Below, piece after piece: positions 42,079 through 54,376 of a stretch of 64,000 nucleotides of DNA; within the stretch, counting starts at the first letter, position 1, and the number at the start of each line of letters is the position of its first letter. A program made the translations under genes and the position numbers. The notes below the pieces were generated by a model. It was not told the DNA's origin, ran no database searches, and saw only the letters and a program-made list of their open reading frames with translations. The DNA is from Tillandsia leiboldiana. Taxonomy: Eukaryota; Streptophyta; Magnoliopsida; Poales; Bromeliaceae. The stretch lies in NCBI GenBank assembly GCA_029204045.2, contig CM055077.1:9586690-9650689 (forward strand), read 5' to 3'.

Positions 42079-44011
42079 TCAATATAGCATGATATCCCAA
42101 GTTCCATAACCGTTCTCACATGAATAGCAATATTAAACATATAAACCGCTACTCGCCCACAAATAACTAACCACCTATGCATATCCAAAATTATCCCCAA
42201 GTGGTACCCACCATCGAGGTAAATTACATAGCCTCAATATTATAATTAAATTCACATGCATGGTTATGTGTTAACATACCAATCCACATGTCCAAACCAA
42301 CATGCATAATCCCAACCACGAGTATTGATCAATCAATAAGTCCAATAATAGGATCTCTCTAATATTCCTAATGAGTATGTCAGAAGTAGAGGGATATAGC
42401 AACCACCCACCTGGAAAAGAGCGATCCACAGTTGTAAAAGTCTCCTCACTGTCCAACACTCTTTCTCTGCAAAACACCCAAGAACTACGTATCACAACAC
42501 CACACACACACACACGGCGTACAATTAATCCAAAATAATGAACAATCTGCCATTGTCATACAACCAGTCCCAAAATGGCTACATTTTACCTGCGAGATGA
42601 TCTCAGAAAAATCCAGAAAAATAACCGTTGCGATCCTCGCGGCGAGCCGATCAAAACGAGTATTTGCAAGTCCAAATCCGATATCTGTAGGCCAAGATAC
42701 AAAATAAACATCGCGGCGTGCCCAAAACTTCCCTTAATCAAAATCCTGTAGCATTTAGTCCAGAAATGTGGAATTATCGCCTTCACAACATCCTCCAAAA
42801 ATTCCAGGAAAATCACAACAATATTCCTTGCGACGTGTAGATGAAGATCATGTACTTGCACTCCTCATTCTGATGCTTGTGGGCCGAGATATCCCACAAT
42901 TACTCCCATGCTGTCCAAAACTCCACCCAAGAAAATTGGGTCACAAAATAATCCCAAAAGCTCAAGAAAACCTCAGAATGGAAAGAAACTATAAACATGG
43001 GAATCGTAGCCCTTCCTGTCATGGAAACACCGGTGCAAGAATCGCCCAAAAATTCCTTCGGGGTAGCCCGGGGGAGTCCGCGCACCGAAATGCTACGGAA
43101 AGGGTCGTCGGAGAAGAAGCGTCGATGTGCGCCGCAAAATCAAAAACGTCGATATAGCAACCTCCAAAAATCCTAGAACTCCATCAAAGGGTGGAGGGGA
43201 GGGAGAAGAAAAACTTCCCTTAAGAAAGCCCCCAGAGAAACAGCTCGGAAAAGAAGAAAAAGGGCTGTTAAGGGCCTATTTATAGCCCAAGCCCACCCAC
43301 CTAAAGGATCCGGATTCGGGCGTCGGATTTGGGCGCCCGAATCCGGCCCAGGCCCATTACTATGCGCGCCCGAAACATTCCCGGCGCGCCACGTCACCCA
43401 GCTCCGCGCCCCGCGCGCCTGCCAATCACAGCGCGCCGAGTGGCGACGAGGTCCACGGCAGGGACCGTAGGCCGCGGTTCATGACGGATCCGCCGGGTAA
43501 CTGCGCCCGCCAATGAGCGGGCGACACGTGGCTCGGGCGATCCATCGTGCGCCGCGCCCGGCGCCCCTATCGCGCGTGCGTTGACCGGCCAATCCCTGCG
43601 TGCAACGTGTCACCGCCTCCACTCGCTGCGCCCGGTGCACGCACCCGATGCACCCGCCGAATCCGAAGCCGTCACGTGTCCCCAATGCGTCCAATGGGGA
43701 GCCGCCACGTGGCACACCAAACTCTGAACACCGCGCTCGCGCCCGCGCCTGCCCGCGCCCGCGCCCGTGCCTGCCCGCGCCCGCGCCGCCGCCGCCGGCG
43801 CTGCCCCGGCCGCCGGAATAGTAAAATTAGCCTTGAAATTCGTGTTTGCGCATCTGAGCTCCGAAATATACAAGTAAATTGCCCATTTTCATCGTTTTCG
43901 CGGGCGCAAACACTGCCAACACACAGCAAAGGCCTCCAAAAGCTGCTAAACACACTGTAGAAGCTCTGTTGATCCAACAATAATCCTCTTGCGGGAATTC
44001 GGGTCCTCACA

Positions 44012-44620
44012 TCAACAATATGGAAAAATTGTTTAATTTCAAAAATTTGAAAAATCTTACCCAAACAATCCTTATCATGTATAGAGATTAGGAATCAAGT
44101 TAGTTTTGCAAAAAAAAAATTTAAAATAGATCAATCACATGATTTTCGAAAATTCCCAAATTTTGCCCTAAAACCGAATTTTTAGAAATTGAAGTCCAAA
44201 AATTCGTTAATCAAATGAATATAAGGCATAAAGACAAAACTAATGTATTCAGAGTTCTTATTTCAAAAGAAATTTGACCAAAAATCGTTTAAAAATGAAT
44301 TCATAGCATGAAATCCACTCATGTTTTGAAGAACAATAGCAAAACAGTAAAAAACAGAGGTTTTGATCAAAAGAACTTACTTGAATCGGGTGAAAACAGA
44401 TTGCAAAAGGTCCAAATCTTCTTGATTCTAGAGAGAGAAACTCTAGGGGGCTAGAAATAAAAATTTAGAAGAGAATAGAAATAAAAAGACCCTTCGTTTC
44501 TATTAAAACCTAGCCGCGGTCCGGATCGGGTTGGAGTTCAGTCCGGATCGGCTTCGCGCAGGAAATCCCATCGTTCGGGATCCGGACTTAGTCCGTCCAG
44601 TCCGGACTGCCTGCAACTTT
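44012..44620 (-). promoter_or_regulatory. Internal promoter, exon and truncated intron of the C5 cassette
   Basis: Minus strand: decamers of GTCCGGATC, GATCCGGAC and AGTCCGGACT type (44516-44610), then a weakened TATA (TTTTAATAGAA, about 44496-44506), the 5' exon, a donor TCAA/GTAAGT at 44380, and intron sequence homologous to C1 and C2 until R0 begins at 44011. The acceptor and ORF are gone from this side. Confidence 0.6.
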
Positions 44621-45528
44621 TTCTCCAGAAAAATTTGTAAAAATTTCAGAAAATCCAGAAAAAGTATGTAAGCATTCTTGCATATCAACTTTAAACAAAA
44701 AGTATCGTTTCACATAAAAAAAAAATAGATTATGCTAAATCTATCATTAATAATCAAATAATGAAACGAAAATTTATAAAAGTTATATCCTCTAAAGTAG
44801 AGCAAGTTCAAAACATCAATCACGATTTAATGAGTAACATGTTTATCAAATCATCAATTGAATGAAGAAAATGAAGACACAAAGATCGATAGATGTTTGA
44901 CATCCCAAATAAATTAGATAATGTATCTAGTCAATATATTTTAGGGAAGTGGCTCTTTAAGTATCTTTCAATTTGAAATCCCACCTTATACCAACCTTGG
45001 AATTCGATGAAGTCAAGTATTCCAAAAAGCATTTTATCTAATAAACAAAAAACACCATGCTTGGTAAACATGTGGTAGCTGCATACAGTACTCGGACGAT
45101 CGAGATGATAGCTCTTTCCTCCATGTGGTGGTAGTTTTCACACTCCACTAGGGATGTAACTCTTTCCAAATCTTTTGAGCATGAAACTTTAAATAATACT
45201 CCCCCTCAATTGGCTATCAATTATGTAAAATATTAAGTATTCAACCAACCATTGATCTCATGTTCATACTTAACTCAATTATCAAATAAGATAAAAACTA
45301 TACCAAGAGATCATTGAGAGAGGAATTGACTTTGATCAATTAAAGATGAAATAATTGATATAAATGATCATTGCATCAAATAAATTTTAATGATATTCAA
45401 ATCATAATAGATTTCTCAAAACATGAAAAGATGCAATTAAAGACAATTTAACAAATGCTCAGTTAATGTTCTATATACAAACACAAAACACAAAACAAAA
45501 TCTAACCTAAGCAATGGTTCAAAAATTG
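44621..45528 (-). other. Conserved non-coding spacer after pol (C5)
   Basis: No ORF. It aligns with the C1 and C2 spacers, including the GGTAGTTTTCACACTCC stretch and the CTCCCCCTCAATTGGC polypurine complement (about 45201-45216). Confidence 0.6.
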
Positions 45529-46752
45529 TTATTTCAATGAAAGCATTCCTATTACTTTTCGCAAATGAATAAAACGTTTTTGGTCCAAAGGTTTTGTCAA
45601 AATATCGGCTAATTGATCTTCAGTTGAAACATAAGAGATTTGTAAAGTACTTGATTCAACTAGCTCTCTAAGAAAGTGATATCTAAGTTCTATGTGTTTT
45701 GTCCTTGAGTGCAACACAGGGTTTTTAGAAATGTTAATGGCACTAGTGTTGTCACAAAGTATTGTTACCGAAGTCGCCGGCATGCGGAAGTCACTCAATA
45801 CACTCTTCATCAAAATCAATTGAGTTGCACAACTTCTCGCTGAAATGTATTCCGCTTCGGCAGTCGAGAGAGCAATGCAGTTTTGCTTCTTACTATGCTA
45901 TGCAACAAGACAATGGCCAAGGTAAAAGCATGCACCACTCGTGCTCTTCCGATAATCCACTGATCCAGCCCAATCGGCATCCGAATATCCTATTATGTCG
46001 AGAGATGTGTCCATAGGATACCAAATTACGAAATTTAACGTACCTTTGATGTACCGGATGATCCGTTTCACCGCTTTCAGGTGAATTTCCTTCGGTGCTG
46101 ATTGATATCTCGCACAAATTCCAACACTGAAGGCAATGTCCGGGCGACTAGCCGTAAGGTAAAGTGGATTCCAATCATGCTTCGGTAAAGTTTCTCGTCT
46201 ACTTTTTCTTCGTGAGATTCACATCCAAGTCCCTTATTGCTAGTTCCCATAGGAGTCGGAAAGTCTTTAGAATCTTCTAATCCAAATTTCTTGACCAACT
46301 CCTTCGCATACTTGGATTGACACAAATGAATCCCCTCTTCAGTTTGCTTAACTTGCAATCCAAGAAAATATGTCAACTCGCCCATCATGGACATCTCAAA
46401 TTCGCTTTCCATTGTTTCGGTGAATTTTGAAGCATCAATATCCTTTGTAGCACCAAACACAATGTCGTCCACATAGATTTGTGCTACAATAAAGTTGTTT
46501 TAAAAGTGCTTCACAAAGAGTGTCCGATCGGCTCCCCCTCAAGTATAGCCCTTTTCCAAAAGGTGCTTTGTCAGTCTTTCGTACCATGCTCGCGGTGCTT
46601 GTTTTAGACCGTAAAGAGCCTTTTTTCAATCGAAAAACATGGTTTGGAAGTTTATGATCAATGAAACCTTTCGGTTGGGCAACATAAACTTCTTCATTTA
46701 GAAAACCATTTAAAAACGCGCTCTTAACGTCCATTTGAAAAAGTTTTATTTT
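45529..46752 (-). pseudogene. pol: Copia reverse transcriptase (C-terminal two thirds) and RNase H (C5)
   Basis: The minus strand encodes, in three frames: the M-D-V-K-S-A-F-L-N-G motif with the RT active-site region (46734-46435), the Y-V-D-D-I catalytic motif (about 46460-46478), the L-G-L-Q-V thumb-side block, Q-S-K-Y-A-K-E-L, and the RNase H end with L-C-D-N-T-S-A (45819-45529). At least four frameshifts break it, including near 46500, 46190 and 45900. The Y-V-D-D motif is intact, but no active enzyme could be made. Confidence 0.87.
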
Positions 46753-48125
46753 TAAATGGCAACAAATAGGATACGAATTGACTCGAGACGGGCTACCGGG
46801 GCAAAAGTCTCATCAAAGTCTATACCTTCAACTTGTGAATAGCCCTGAGCAACTAACCGTGCTTTGTTCCGAATAACGATACCTTCTTCATTTTTCTTGT
46901 TCTTGAAAATCCATTTTGTACCGATTATATGTTGTTGCTTCGGGGGCTTCGTTAATTCCCAGACTTTGTTCCTTTCAAACTGATTAAGCTCTTCTTGCAT
47001 AGCTTCTATCCAATAGTCGTCCTGAAGAGCTTCATCAATATTCCTTGGTTCTACCATGGAGACGTAGCATGCGACTCCACATTCCAATTGTCTCTGAGTT
47101 CTTACTCCTTCTTGAGGATCTCCAATGATGTTGGATTCCGGATGGTCCTTGGAGATACGTAGCGTTTGAGGTAACGGAGTACTCGGGGGTAATTGCGATG
47201 ATTCCTGCACATTGGATAAACTAGAAGAACCATGAGATGCATCAAAATTTTCAGAAGATTCATTATGCGAAGATGCAAAATCATTAGCAGGAGATTCATC
47301 ATCAAGAGACATGTCAAGAGTAGATTTATCAGAAGACAAATGAGATGCTTCATCTACTTTAACATTAATTGATTCTATCATCGTCTTCGATTCAAGATTG
47401 TATACTCGATATGCTATACTATTTGTAGAATAACCCATAAAAATTCCTTCATCACTTCGAGAGTCGAATTTTTCAAGATTTTCTCGATCGCGTAAAATGT
47501 AACAGCGACTCCCGAAGATACGGAAATACTTGATATTAGGTTTTCTACTAAACCATAGCTCATATTGGGTATTCAAAGTACCCGGGCACAAATAGATGCG
47601 ATTGATCACGTAGACCGCGGTGTTAATTGCTTCAGCCCAAAAATATAAAGGGAGTTTCCGGCTATGAAGCATAACACGCGCCATCTCTTGAACAACTCTA
47701 TTTTTGCGCTCGACTACACCGTTTTGCTGCGGTGTATAAGGTGCAGAGAATTCATGTTTTATGCCGTTTGAAGAGCAAAAATCAATGAACTTTGAATTGA
47801 TGAATTCTCCACCTCTATTACTGCGAACACGGATAATCTTTTCATTTTTCTCAATCATAATACGATGACAAATATCATGAAAAGAGTCAAAAGTATCCGC
47901 TTTCTCTTTCAAAAATTCTACCAAAGAATATCTAGAGAAATCATCAACCATAAGAAAAATATACCATTTTCCACCCAAACTAGGTTGACGAGTTGGCCCC
48001 ATTAAATCCATATGTAATAATTCTAATGGGCGTTTAGTTCCTACATGGTTCAAATTCTTGTGAATGGATCTAGTTTGTTTTCCCTTTTGACAACCACCAC
48101 ACACAAGGTTTTCTTTGAAGTTCAA
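46753..48125 (-). pseudogene. pol: Copia integrase and start of RT (C5)
   Basis: An open frame of 457 codons on the minus strand. It starts with the second half of the HHCC zinc domain (C-G-G-C-Q-K-G-K); the two histidines lie upstream at about 48174-48200 (W-H-K-R-L-G-H) beyond a stop codon. The catalytic core has D in L-H-M-D-L-M-G-P, N in place of the second D (R-S-N-R-G-G-E-F, about 47838-47861), and E in N-G-V-V-E-R-K-N-R. The C-terminal part carries a serine/acidic linker, then W-x-x-A-M-Q-E-E-L, W-I-F-K and the F-A-P-V-A-R-L-E-S start of RT. The D to N change alone should abolish strand transfer if present in the mRNA. Confidence 0.9.
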
Positions 48126-48767
48126 TTTAGGAACACCTCTAACTATGTCTTTGTTAGATATTCTAGATAGTTCCTAAAAGTTAATGTGACCTAGTCTTTT
48201 ATGCCAAAGTGTTTCATTATCAAGTGACACTAGGTTACAATTTTGACTTGTTTTACCAGGAACTACATAGCAATTGTTCTGTGACCTAACCCCTTTCAAA
48301 ATGAATGAATGGTTTTCATCAGTTACAAGACATTCTACTGAAGAAAAATTAACTGAAAAACCATCATCATACAATTGGCTAATGCTTATGAAGTTAGTCT
48401 TAAGGCCTTCAACAAACAAAACATTGTTCAAAGCCGGGCCATCTGGAATAGCAATTGTTCCTTAGCCAATTATTTTTGAAGATCGTCCATCTCCAAAAAC
48501 TACATGTCTTCCGGAGGTTTTCTCAATGGTTTGAAAAATGTTTTTATCTTCGGTCATGTGGCGTGAGCAACCACTATCCAGATACCAAGACGAATTATCA
48601 TACGCATATAGTGATGTGTGAATGACAAGACAAGGGAAAAGTTCACCTTTGCGCACCCAAACCTTACAAATTTTGGAGTACGTCGGCAATGATTGTGAAG
48701 TTGATCTCCTTGGTGAACGCGTCTTGTTTGGTTTATCACTTTTCTTTGGAATCCATGATGACGTCAT
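48126..48767 (-). pseudogene. pol: Copia protease and pre-integrase region (C5)
   Basis: Minus strand 48767-48462 encodes the protease start with W-Y-L-D-S-G-C-S-R-H-M-T, whose D-S-G is the aspartic active site, and a V-F-G-D-G block. Minus strand 48431-48174 encodes the GAG-pre-integrase segment (I-S-I-S-Q-L-Y-D-D-G and the H-K-R-L-G-H histidines). A frameshift near 48460 and an in-frame stop near 48173 separate these from each other and from the integrase. Confidence 0.85.
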
Positions 48768-49966
48768 CTTGTGGGGGGTGTACTACCATTGTTCTTGACC
48801 TTTGGTTGATTTCTTCTTGAATTTCGGTCTTTGTTCTTGATGGTAGTCGTTGCAAGAAGCGCTTGATTTGATCGCTTGGCTCCATTCTTGCAATTTCGTC
48901 TAATGTGCCCTGTAAAACCACAACGAAAACATACCTTGGAAGGGTTTGATCCTGACGGAATTGAGGTAGACTTGTTAACTCGGATCCTTGCCGGTTCGAA
49001 CGTATCCAAGACCCAACCGATTCGTTTGACCGAGACCAAGCAGCTTGTCCAACTTGCTCCTTCCAGAAGAGAATCGCTTCAAATCTTCCTTAAGTTGGAG
49101 TATAGTCTTCGTCATCTCTAATTTTTCTTGTTGAGCCTCAGAGTTGAGCTTTGAGAAGTGATTTACATTATCCACCAATTTGATGTGCTCCTTCTCGAAA
49201 TGCTCGTTCTTCTCTCGAAGGGAAATATTTATTTTGACCAAGTTATCCTTTTCCTCTTCAAGAGCGTTTGAGAAAGAAGTTGCCTATTTAGATTGTTCTT
49301 CAAGATCCCGCAATCTTCTTCTCAAACTTTTGTTTTGCTTTGCCAATTTCTTTGAATCCTTTAATAATTTATGGTAGGCAAAAGCAAAGTCTTCACCTTC
49401 AGAATCGCTCGGTTCATCATCCGTTGCATTCTTTTCATTTAAGGAGGAGTTGGATAATGAACCAGAAGAAGTCGCTGAAAAGCACATGTAAGGTGAAGTT
49501 GTGGACGTGTGGAATGATGTGGCGTTGTTATCCTCATCACTGAAAGATGACTCATTGGAAGTGGAAGTGTCATCCCATGTGATGGCTTGCATAGCCTTCT
49601 TCTTTGACGGATTCTTGTTGGGACACTCCGTTGAGATATGGCCATAACCTCGGCACTTGAAGCACTGAATTTGTCCCTCAGAGTTCTTCTTGTCCTTTGA
49701 AGAACCCTCTTGCTTTCTTGACTTAAAACTTGAAGATCCTTTGTCTTTCTTGGACTTAACGAAGGATGAGGATTTACTTGAATTTTCCCTTCGAAAGTTT
49801 CGGCGAAATTTCTTCGTCAAGAGTGCAAGTTGTTTCTCGAATCCTCCATTGATAAATTCTCATCAGCGTCTGAGGAGGATGAATCTGCGTCGTCTTCTTT
49901 TGTTGATTTCAATGCAAAACCTGAAGACTTCGAGGATTTTGCCAAGACAGCGTTAGGACGGTAGGG
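48768..49966 (-). pseudogene. gag: Copia gag, C-terminal two thirds (C5)
   Basis: Minus strand. First zinc knuckle C-F-K-C-x4-G-H-I-S-T-E-C at about 49665-49624, then a coiled-coil stretch at 49440-49050 broken near 49284 and at 49240, then a second knuckle C-F-R-C-x4-G-H-I-R-R-N-C at about 48937-48896, then a basic linker. Frameshifts lie near 49830, 49284 and 49030. Layout matches C1 exactly. Cut at 49966 by the gypsy fragment; the N-terminal part is at 52384-53066. Confidence 0.85.
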
Positions 49967-52383
49967 GCATTATGCGCTCTCAGTGAGGCCAAGTGGATTG
50001 ACTAATGCCCTGTTGTCTTTATGATTTGTGGAATTGTGTGTTCCAGCTGTACTCAGACTGATTGGTAAAAGTGTTCTGCATAGATATTTGGATTTACTCC
50101 CAGAGTGACTTGGAGCATGAGGAGCACTTGTGGATAGTGCTACAGTGTCTGTGAGGAGGAAGTTGTATGCCGTATTGTTGAGGTACGAGTTTTAGCTTCG
50201 GGAGCATACCTTCTCAGGCCACCTTATTCTAGCCGTAGGAGCGGCTGCAGAAATCCGGCCAAGTGGATGCCATTCGAGATCGGTCGAGACCGACATTTAT
50301 TGTTGAAGTGAAGAACTTCTTGGACTGAGCAGTGCCAGCAGAGCTTGACGAATGGATGTTGAGACTGATACCAGCGTCGATTTTAGCTTGACGATGGGTG
50401 ATGGATTTGCAAGTTATAGTGATGTCTCCCTTAGGGGCTATGGAGTTACTGTTGGATTATGGATGAGCATCCAGTATCACCTCGACAGGGCCACTGTGGT
50501 GGCGGATACCTTGAGCGGGAGAGCTGTCTGGGGTTGAGTTTGATGATTTCACAGCTGGCGCTGTGTGGTGTTGTTGAGGCGAACAGGGCTTGAGGTTGTG
50601 TCCCTGGGATTCCCTTTCGATGGTAGCCTGTGGTGGAGCAGTCCACTCGGATGGTCAGGATTCGGGAGTGACCGAGTGAGGACCCCAGCTTGTTAGGGCC
50701 CCTTTCCTTCTTGGATGATTGTGTAGGGGTGTTTCGGGTCGCCATGGTTGAGTTGGCACCCGGGGTGTGGTGTTGGTGTGTGTTGCACTGGTCTACGGAA
50801 GCGCGCGGGGAGCCGTGGACCAGGGCGGGGCCACGTGGCGGCCGCTGGTTGGCCGGTCCACGTGCGCTCGGTCCACGCGAGGATCGGGCTGGCGCGGTGC
50901 AGCATAGGTGGTGTGCCACGTGGCGTCTTCCTATTGGCGCGGTGTGGACACATGGCAGCTTTGGATTGGTTGGTTCACCGACGTGGTCCACGAAGCTGGT
51001 CGGCAGGTGCCTCGGAATGCGTGTGTGGCGTGGGCGCCGGCAGCGCGGCGTGCGCGCACGTGGGCGCGCCGACTGAGGCGCTGATGCGGGCGAGGGGGGC
51101 GTGCGGGCGCGGCCACGTATCGCGAGCGGGTTGGCCGTGTTTGTTGTTTGCTGTGCGGGGACACGTGGCGCTTCCTGGACGATTCGGGCGTTGATGGTTC
51201 GGGGTACATTTTGGGCTACTGTGCGGCACTGTTTGCGCCAAGAATTGTTTCGGGCGCCCGAAAGTGGGGACCCAAATGGAATTAAGTGAATTGTTCTGTT
51301 TTGGCTATATATATAGCCCCCTTTGGCCGTTCTTTTGAGCCTTTTTCCGAGCTCCCCTGCGACAGAGCCCTGAAGATGTTTTATTTTTCATCTTGTGCTG
51401 CAACTCTTGAAGGATTCCCGAATTTTTTTGGAGGCCGCGGCATCGGCATTTTCTGCGACGCGGCGCACTGCGACGCTCCTTCGATTTTGGCTTCTACTAT
51501 CGCATTTTAGTGCGCGAGGCCCCCTGGACTACCCCGATGGACTTTTGAGCTGATTTTTACGGCAGCGCATTCACGAGAGGTACGTCTTTGATTTCCATGT
51601 TGATCACTTTGCCACATTTTGGGTTTTTGGTATGGTTCCCGAGGTATCTTTTGACCCCTTGTACTGCTGCGATGTACGGAACAACGGCAGCGTATTGTTG
51701 AGATTTCTCGGCCTATGGGCATCGGAACGAGACATATGATGACTCGATTGGCATCTACGCTTCGAGATGAACGCGCACGTATTTTTATTGGTATTTTTGG
51801 AGGACTCTTCGAAGGTGATAATTATGCTTCTTCACGGCTGTTTTTCCGCAGAGTTGTGTTCGTGGGGTAGTTTGACTTACCGCATTGATTTGGGTGTATC
51901 TTGGCCTACAGGTGTAGGAACGAGATGCATAAATACTCGATTTGGATCTACTCGTCGCGAGGATCGTTACCATAATTTTTCTGGATTTTTTGGAGAACTG
52001 CATGCAGGTGAAAAGGCCCCTTCTTTGTGCCGGTTGGTAAAAACAGCAAGTGCTGTTTGGGTGTTGTTGGGGGTATTGATTGTGTTGTTGGTTGTGTTGC
52101 TGGTTGTGTTGTTAGTTGGAGCAAAGGCTTGTGCGACTGTGTACCGAGGGTGCGTTTTCGGCGGATTTTGTTAGTGAGTGACTGCACACTTCACCGACTT
52201 CAGCTTTGCCTGCGGAAAGCGATTCAGGTGGGTTGCTTCGTCTCCAGAACCGGTGGACGGTTCTCTAATTCTATCTGTTAGAATGCATGCATATTTAGGG
52301 TACAATTTATGTGATTGAGGAGTAAGCTTAGTATTGATGATTGTATAAAGAATTGCAAGATTAATATCCATGTTGATGATTAG
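49967..52383 (+). mobile_element. Truncated Ty3/gypsy fragment inside C5 gag
   Basis: The plus strand shows decayed gypsy RT/RNase H text: a H-E-E-H-L-x-I-V-L-Q-C-L block near 50115-50160, L-Y-A-V/E-F-L-R-E-like text near 50165-50215, and Y-H-L-D-R-A-T-V-V-A-D-T-L-S near 50476-50520, matching the Y-H-P-G-K-A-N-V-V-A-D-A-L-S motif. Integrase is missing. 3' sequence shared with G1 (50600-50790) is followed directly by LTR-type sequence with a G/C-rich zone (50800-51180), TATATATA (51305-51313) and the AGAACCG/CGGTTCT hairpin (52246-52264). Neither end is a clean TG or CA, so both were lost. Confidence 0.7.
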
Positions 52384-53066
52384 TGAAAACTTACGTAAGG
52401 GGAAGAAGAGGAAGGCTTTCCAGAAGAATAGTTAGTAGGAAAAGTCATTTCATAAGTTTGAAGTGCACCAACTAATTCTTCTACCTTGATTTCGTCCGGG
52501 TGTTTTACTGTTTCAATGGCTGCGACCTTAGGGCGAAATCTTTCAGGAAGAGTTCTCAAAATCTTTCTTACAACTTTAGATTCTGGAATTTTCTCTCCCA
52601 AGTTAGCACATGTATTAACGATATCTTGCAATCGTGTGTAATAATCTGTAAACGATTCATTTTCTACCATAAAAATAGAGTCAAATTTGCTCGTAAGCAT
52701 TTGCAGTTTTTGAATCTTCACTAAACTTGTTCCCTCATGTGTAACTTGTAGAGTATCTCAGATTTCTTTCGCAGTCTCACATGCCGAGACGCGAGAAAAC
52801 TCGGTTTGCGACAAGGCATTAAATAAGGCGTTAATTCCCTTGCCGTTGTAAGAAGATGCATCAATTTCTTCCTTATTCCATTTCGACCTAGGTTTGTTGG
52901 TGATAACATCGACAATAATCTCAGTAGGATTTGTCCATCCAAACTCAATTGATTGCTAAACCCGTTCATCGATGAAAATTAAAAACTCTCTTATGCGTAC
53001 TTTCCAATATGCATAATTTGTTCTATCGAAGAACGGTGGTCTATTGATGTTTCCACCTTCAACCAT
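52384..53066 (-). pseudogene. gag: Copia gag, N-terminal part (C5)
   Basis: The start codon at 53066 lies just after the primer site and aligns with C1. The minus strand keeps the F-F-D-x-T-N-Y-A-Y-W-K motif, the T-R-L-Q-D-I-V block and L-R-T-L-P-E-R-F-R-P. In-frame stops near 52958 and 52757 and other changes break it. The frame 52721-52380 is the longest open part. The last few codons are gypsy-fragment sequence. Confidence 0.88.
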
Positions 53067-53081
53067 TGTTTACAACCCTAT

Positions 53082-53099
53082 TCCCGCTCTGATACCACT
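53082..53099 (-). promoter_or_regulatory. Primer-binding site of C5
   Basis: The minus strand reads AGTGGTATCAGAGCGGG directly after the LTR end, identical to C1. Confidence 0.88.
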
Positions 53100-54376
53100 T
53101 GTGGGTTATGGATAATATGGATCTGAATAGGGAAAAAACCACCTAGAGGGGGGGTGAAAAAGTGAAAATAATAAACACACCAAATCGTTGCGTAAAAAAT
53201 AACCCAATGCGAAAATTAAATAAAGTATGCAAGATTTACATGAAAAACTACATCACAAGAGTAAAAAACCACGGGACCGATAACACGGCGAAATCCACTA
53301 AGATTAAACACGTATAAGGTGATTTACCGTAACCCTACGACTCAACATTTTCCATACGCTCCTACTTGATCTTCTCCGCTCGCTCTGGACGTTCCTCGAA
53401 TCCACGATTTGCTTCCCAACGCCGAATCCACGACGTTCAACGTCGAATCCACGACGTCCAACCGAATCCACGGTCTTCACCAATGCGGCACATCTCGATC
53501 ACACGAACGTGCCTCGCTCCGAATCCACGAGAGCGGTAGCACATTGAATCCACAAGGCCACGCGAATCCTCGCGCCGATTTTGGAAAATCGTTGTTTTGT
53601 TTGGTGATGATCCTCCGAATACTTAGATCAAAGATAGATAAGAAAATACCATCTAAGTATTCTTCAATTTGATTCTATAAGAAATTGGAGTTCGGAAACC
53701 CTAGAATCAAATTGAACAATATATATGAAGAAACATAAATTTAATCGTGTTTTCCTTTCTTCTCTATATTTGTGGATTTTTATCCTTCGGTTTTTGATAA
53801 CCGGGATTATTTTGGATTTATCGGATCTCCCCTAAAAGATGAATGTAGGGTGTATTTATTGGTTAGAAACCTTTGGAAAGATATAAGCATCAAAAACTGA
53901 CTTAACAGAATTTTTCTCGCACGGCGGTCCGGACTGGATTTGGCTGATCCGGACTGTCGTCTTTTTTCAGCAATTTTCCTGAAAAAATTAGTTCGGGGTC
54001 CAGACTGAATTTTCCTGATCCGGACTGTTCATGCGATTTCAGCAAACACATAGTTCGGGGTCCGGACTGAAACAGGGGAGGTCCGGACTGGAATTCCGCA
54101 TGAACTAAACTATGTTCGGGGTCCGGACTGGAATGGTATGATCCGGATCCTGAACATCCAACTTGCCCAGTTTTTGATTTTTATGCAATGAAAACTTATC
54201 CAAGTGTTTCTAAACTACACAGATGTATTCGGATCACCAAAATTATTTAGTTAAACGTACCTGATCATTCCGAATCCATTCTTCTTGAGATTGGTGTAAT
54301 TGATCCACAATTCTTCATCTTCAATCTTCAAGACTCATACCACTTCACGAAATACGCCAATACAAAATCCTTAACA
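53100..54376 (-). mobile_element. 5' LTR of copia C5, diverged
   Basis: On the minus strand it opens TGTTAAGGATTTTG and closes ATAACCCACA (1277 bp). It has the same layout as the other copia LTRs, but the palindromes (53925-54150) are GTCCGGACT and GATCCGGACT instead of GATCCGGATC, and the TATA box is weakened (CCAATAAATACA, about 53846-53857). Base 54377 starts W-type sequence, so C5 inserted into a W LTR. Confidence 0.88.

Larger units (their letters stand above)
36822..44011 (-). mobile_element. Ty3/gypsy LTR R0 (minus strand), split by solo LTR G3
   Basis: On the minus strand it opens TGTGAGGACCCGAATTCCC at 44011 inside the copia C5 intron. It runs left through 42079 and, after G3, from 38057 to 36822, where G0 cuts it. 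About 3.2 kb is visible. Contents on the minus strand: a G/C-rich part (43320-43820), a TATA box about 43274-43284, the AGAACC-type core, four copies of a 75-bp unit (37517-37775) and three of a 62-bp unit (37174-37350). Its 3' end and second target duplication lie outside the window. Confidence 0.78.
44012..54376 (-). mobile_element. Copia element C5 (minus strand), 5' LTR to intron, diverged subfamily
   Basis: On the minus strand: 5' LTR (54376-53100), primer site, gag, protease, integrase, RT, RNase H, spacer, palindrome array and the start of the extra-ORF leader, cut in the intron by R0 at 44012. A gypsy fragment (49967-52383) splits gag. The extra ORF and 3' LTR are not in the window. 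Compared with C1 it is older: stops and frameshifts are throughout, and the LTR palindromes have changed to GTCCGGAC forms. Confidence 0.88.
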
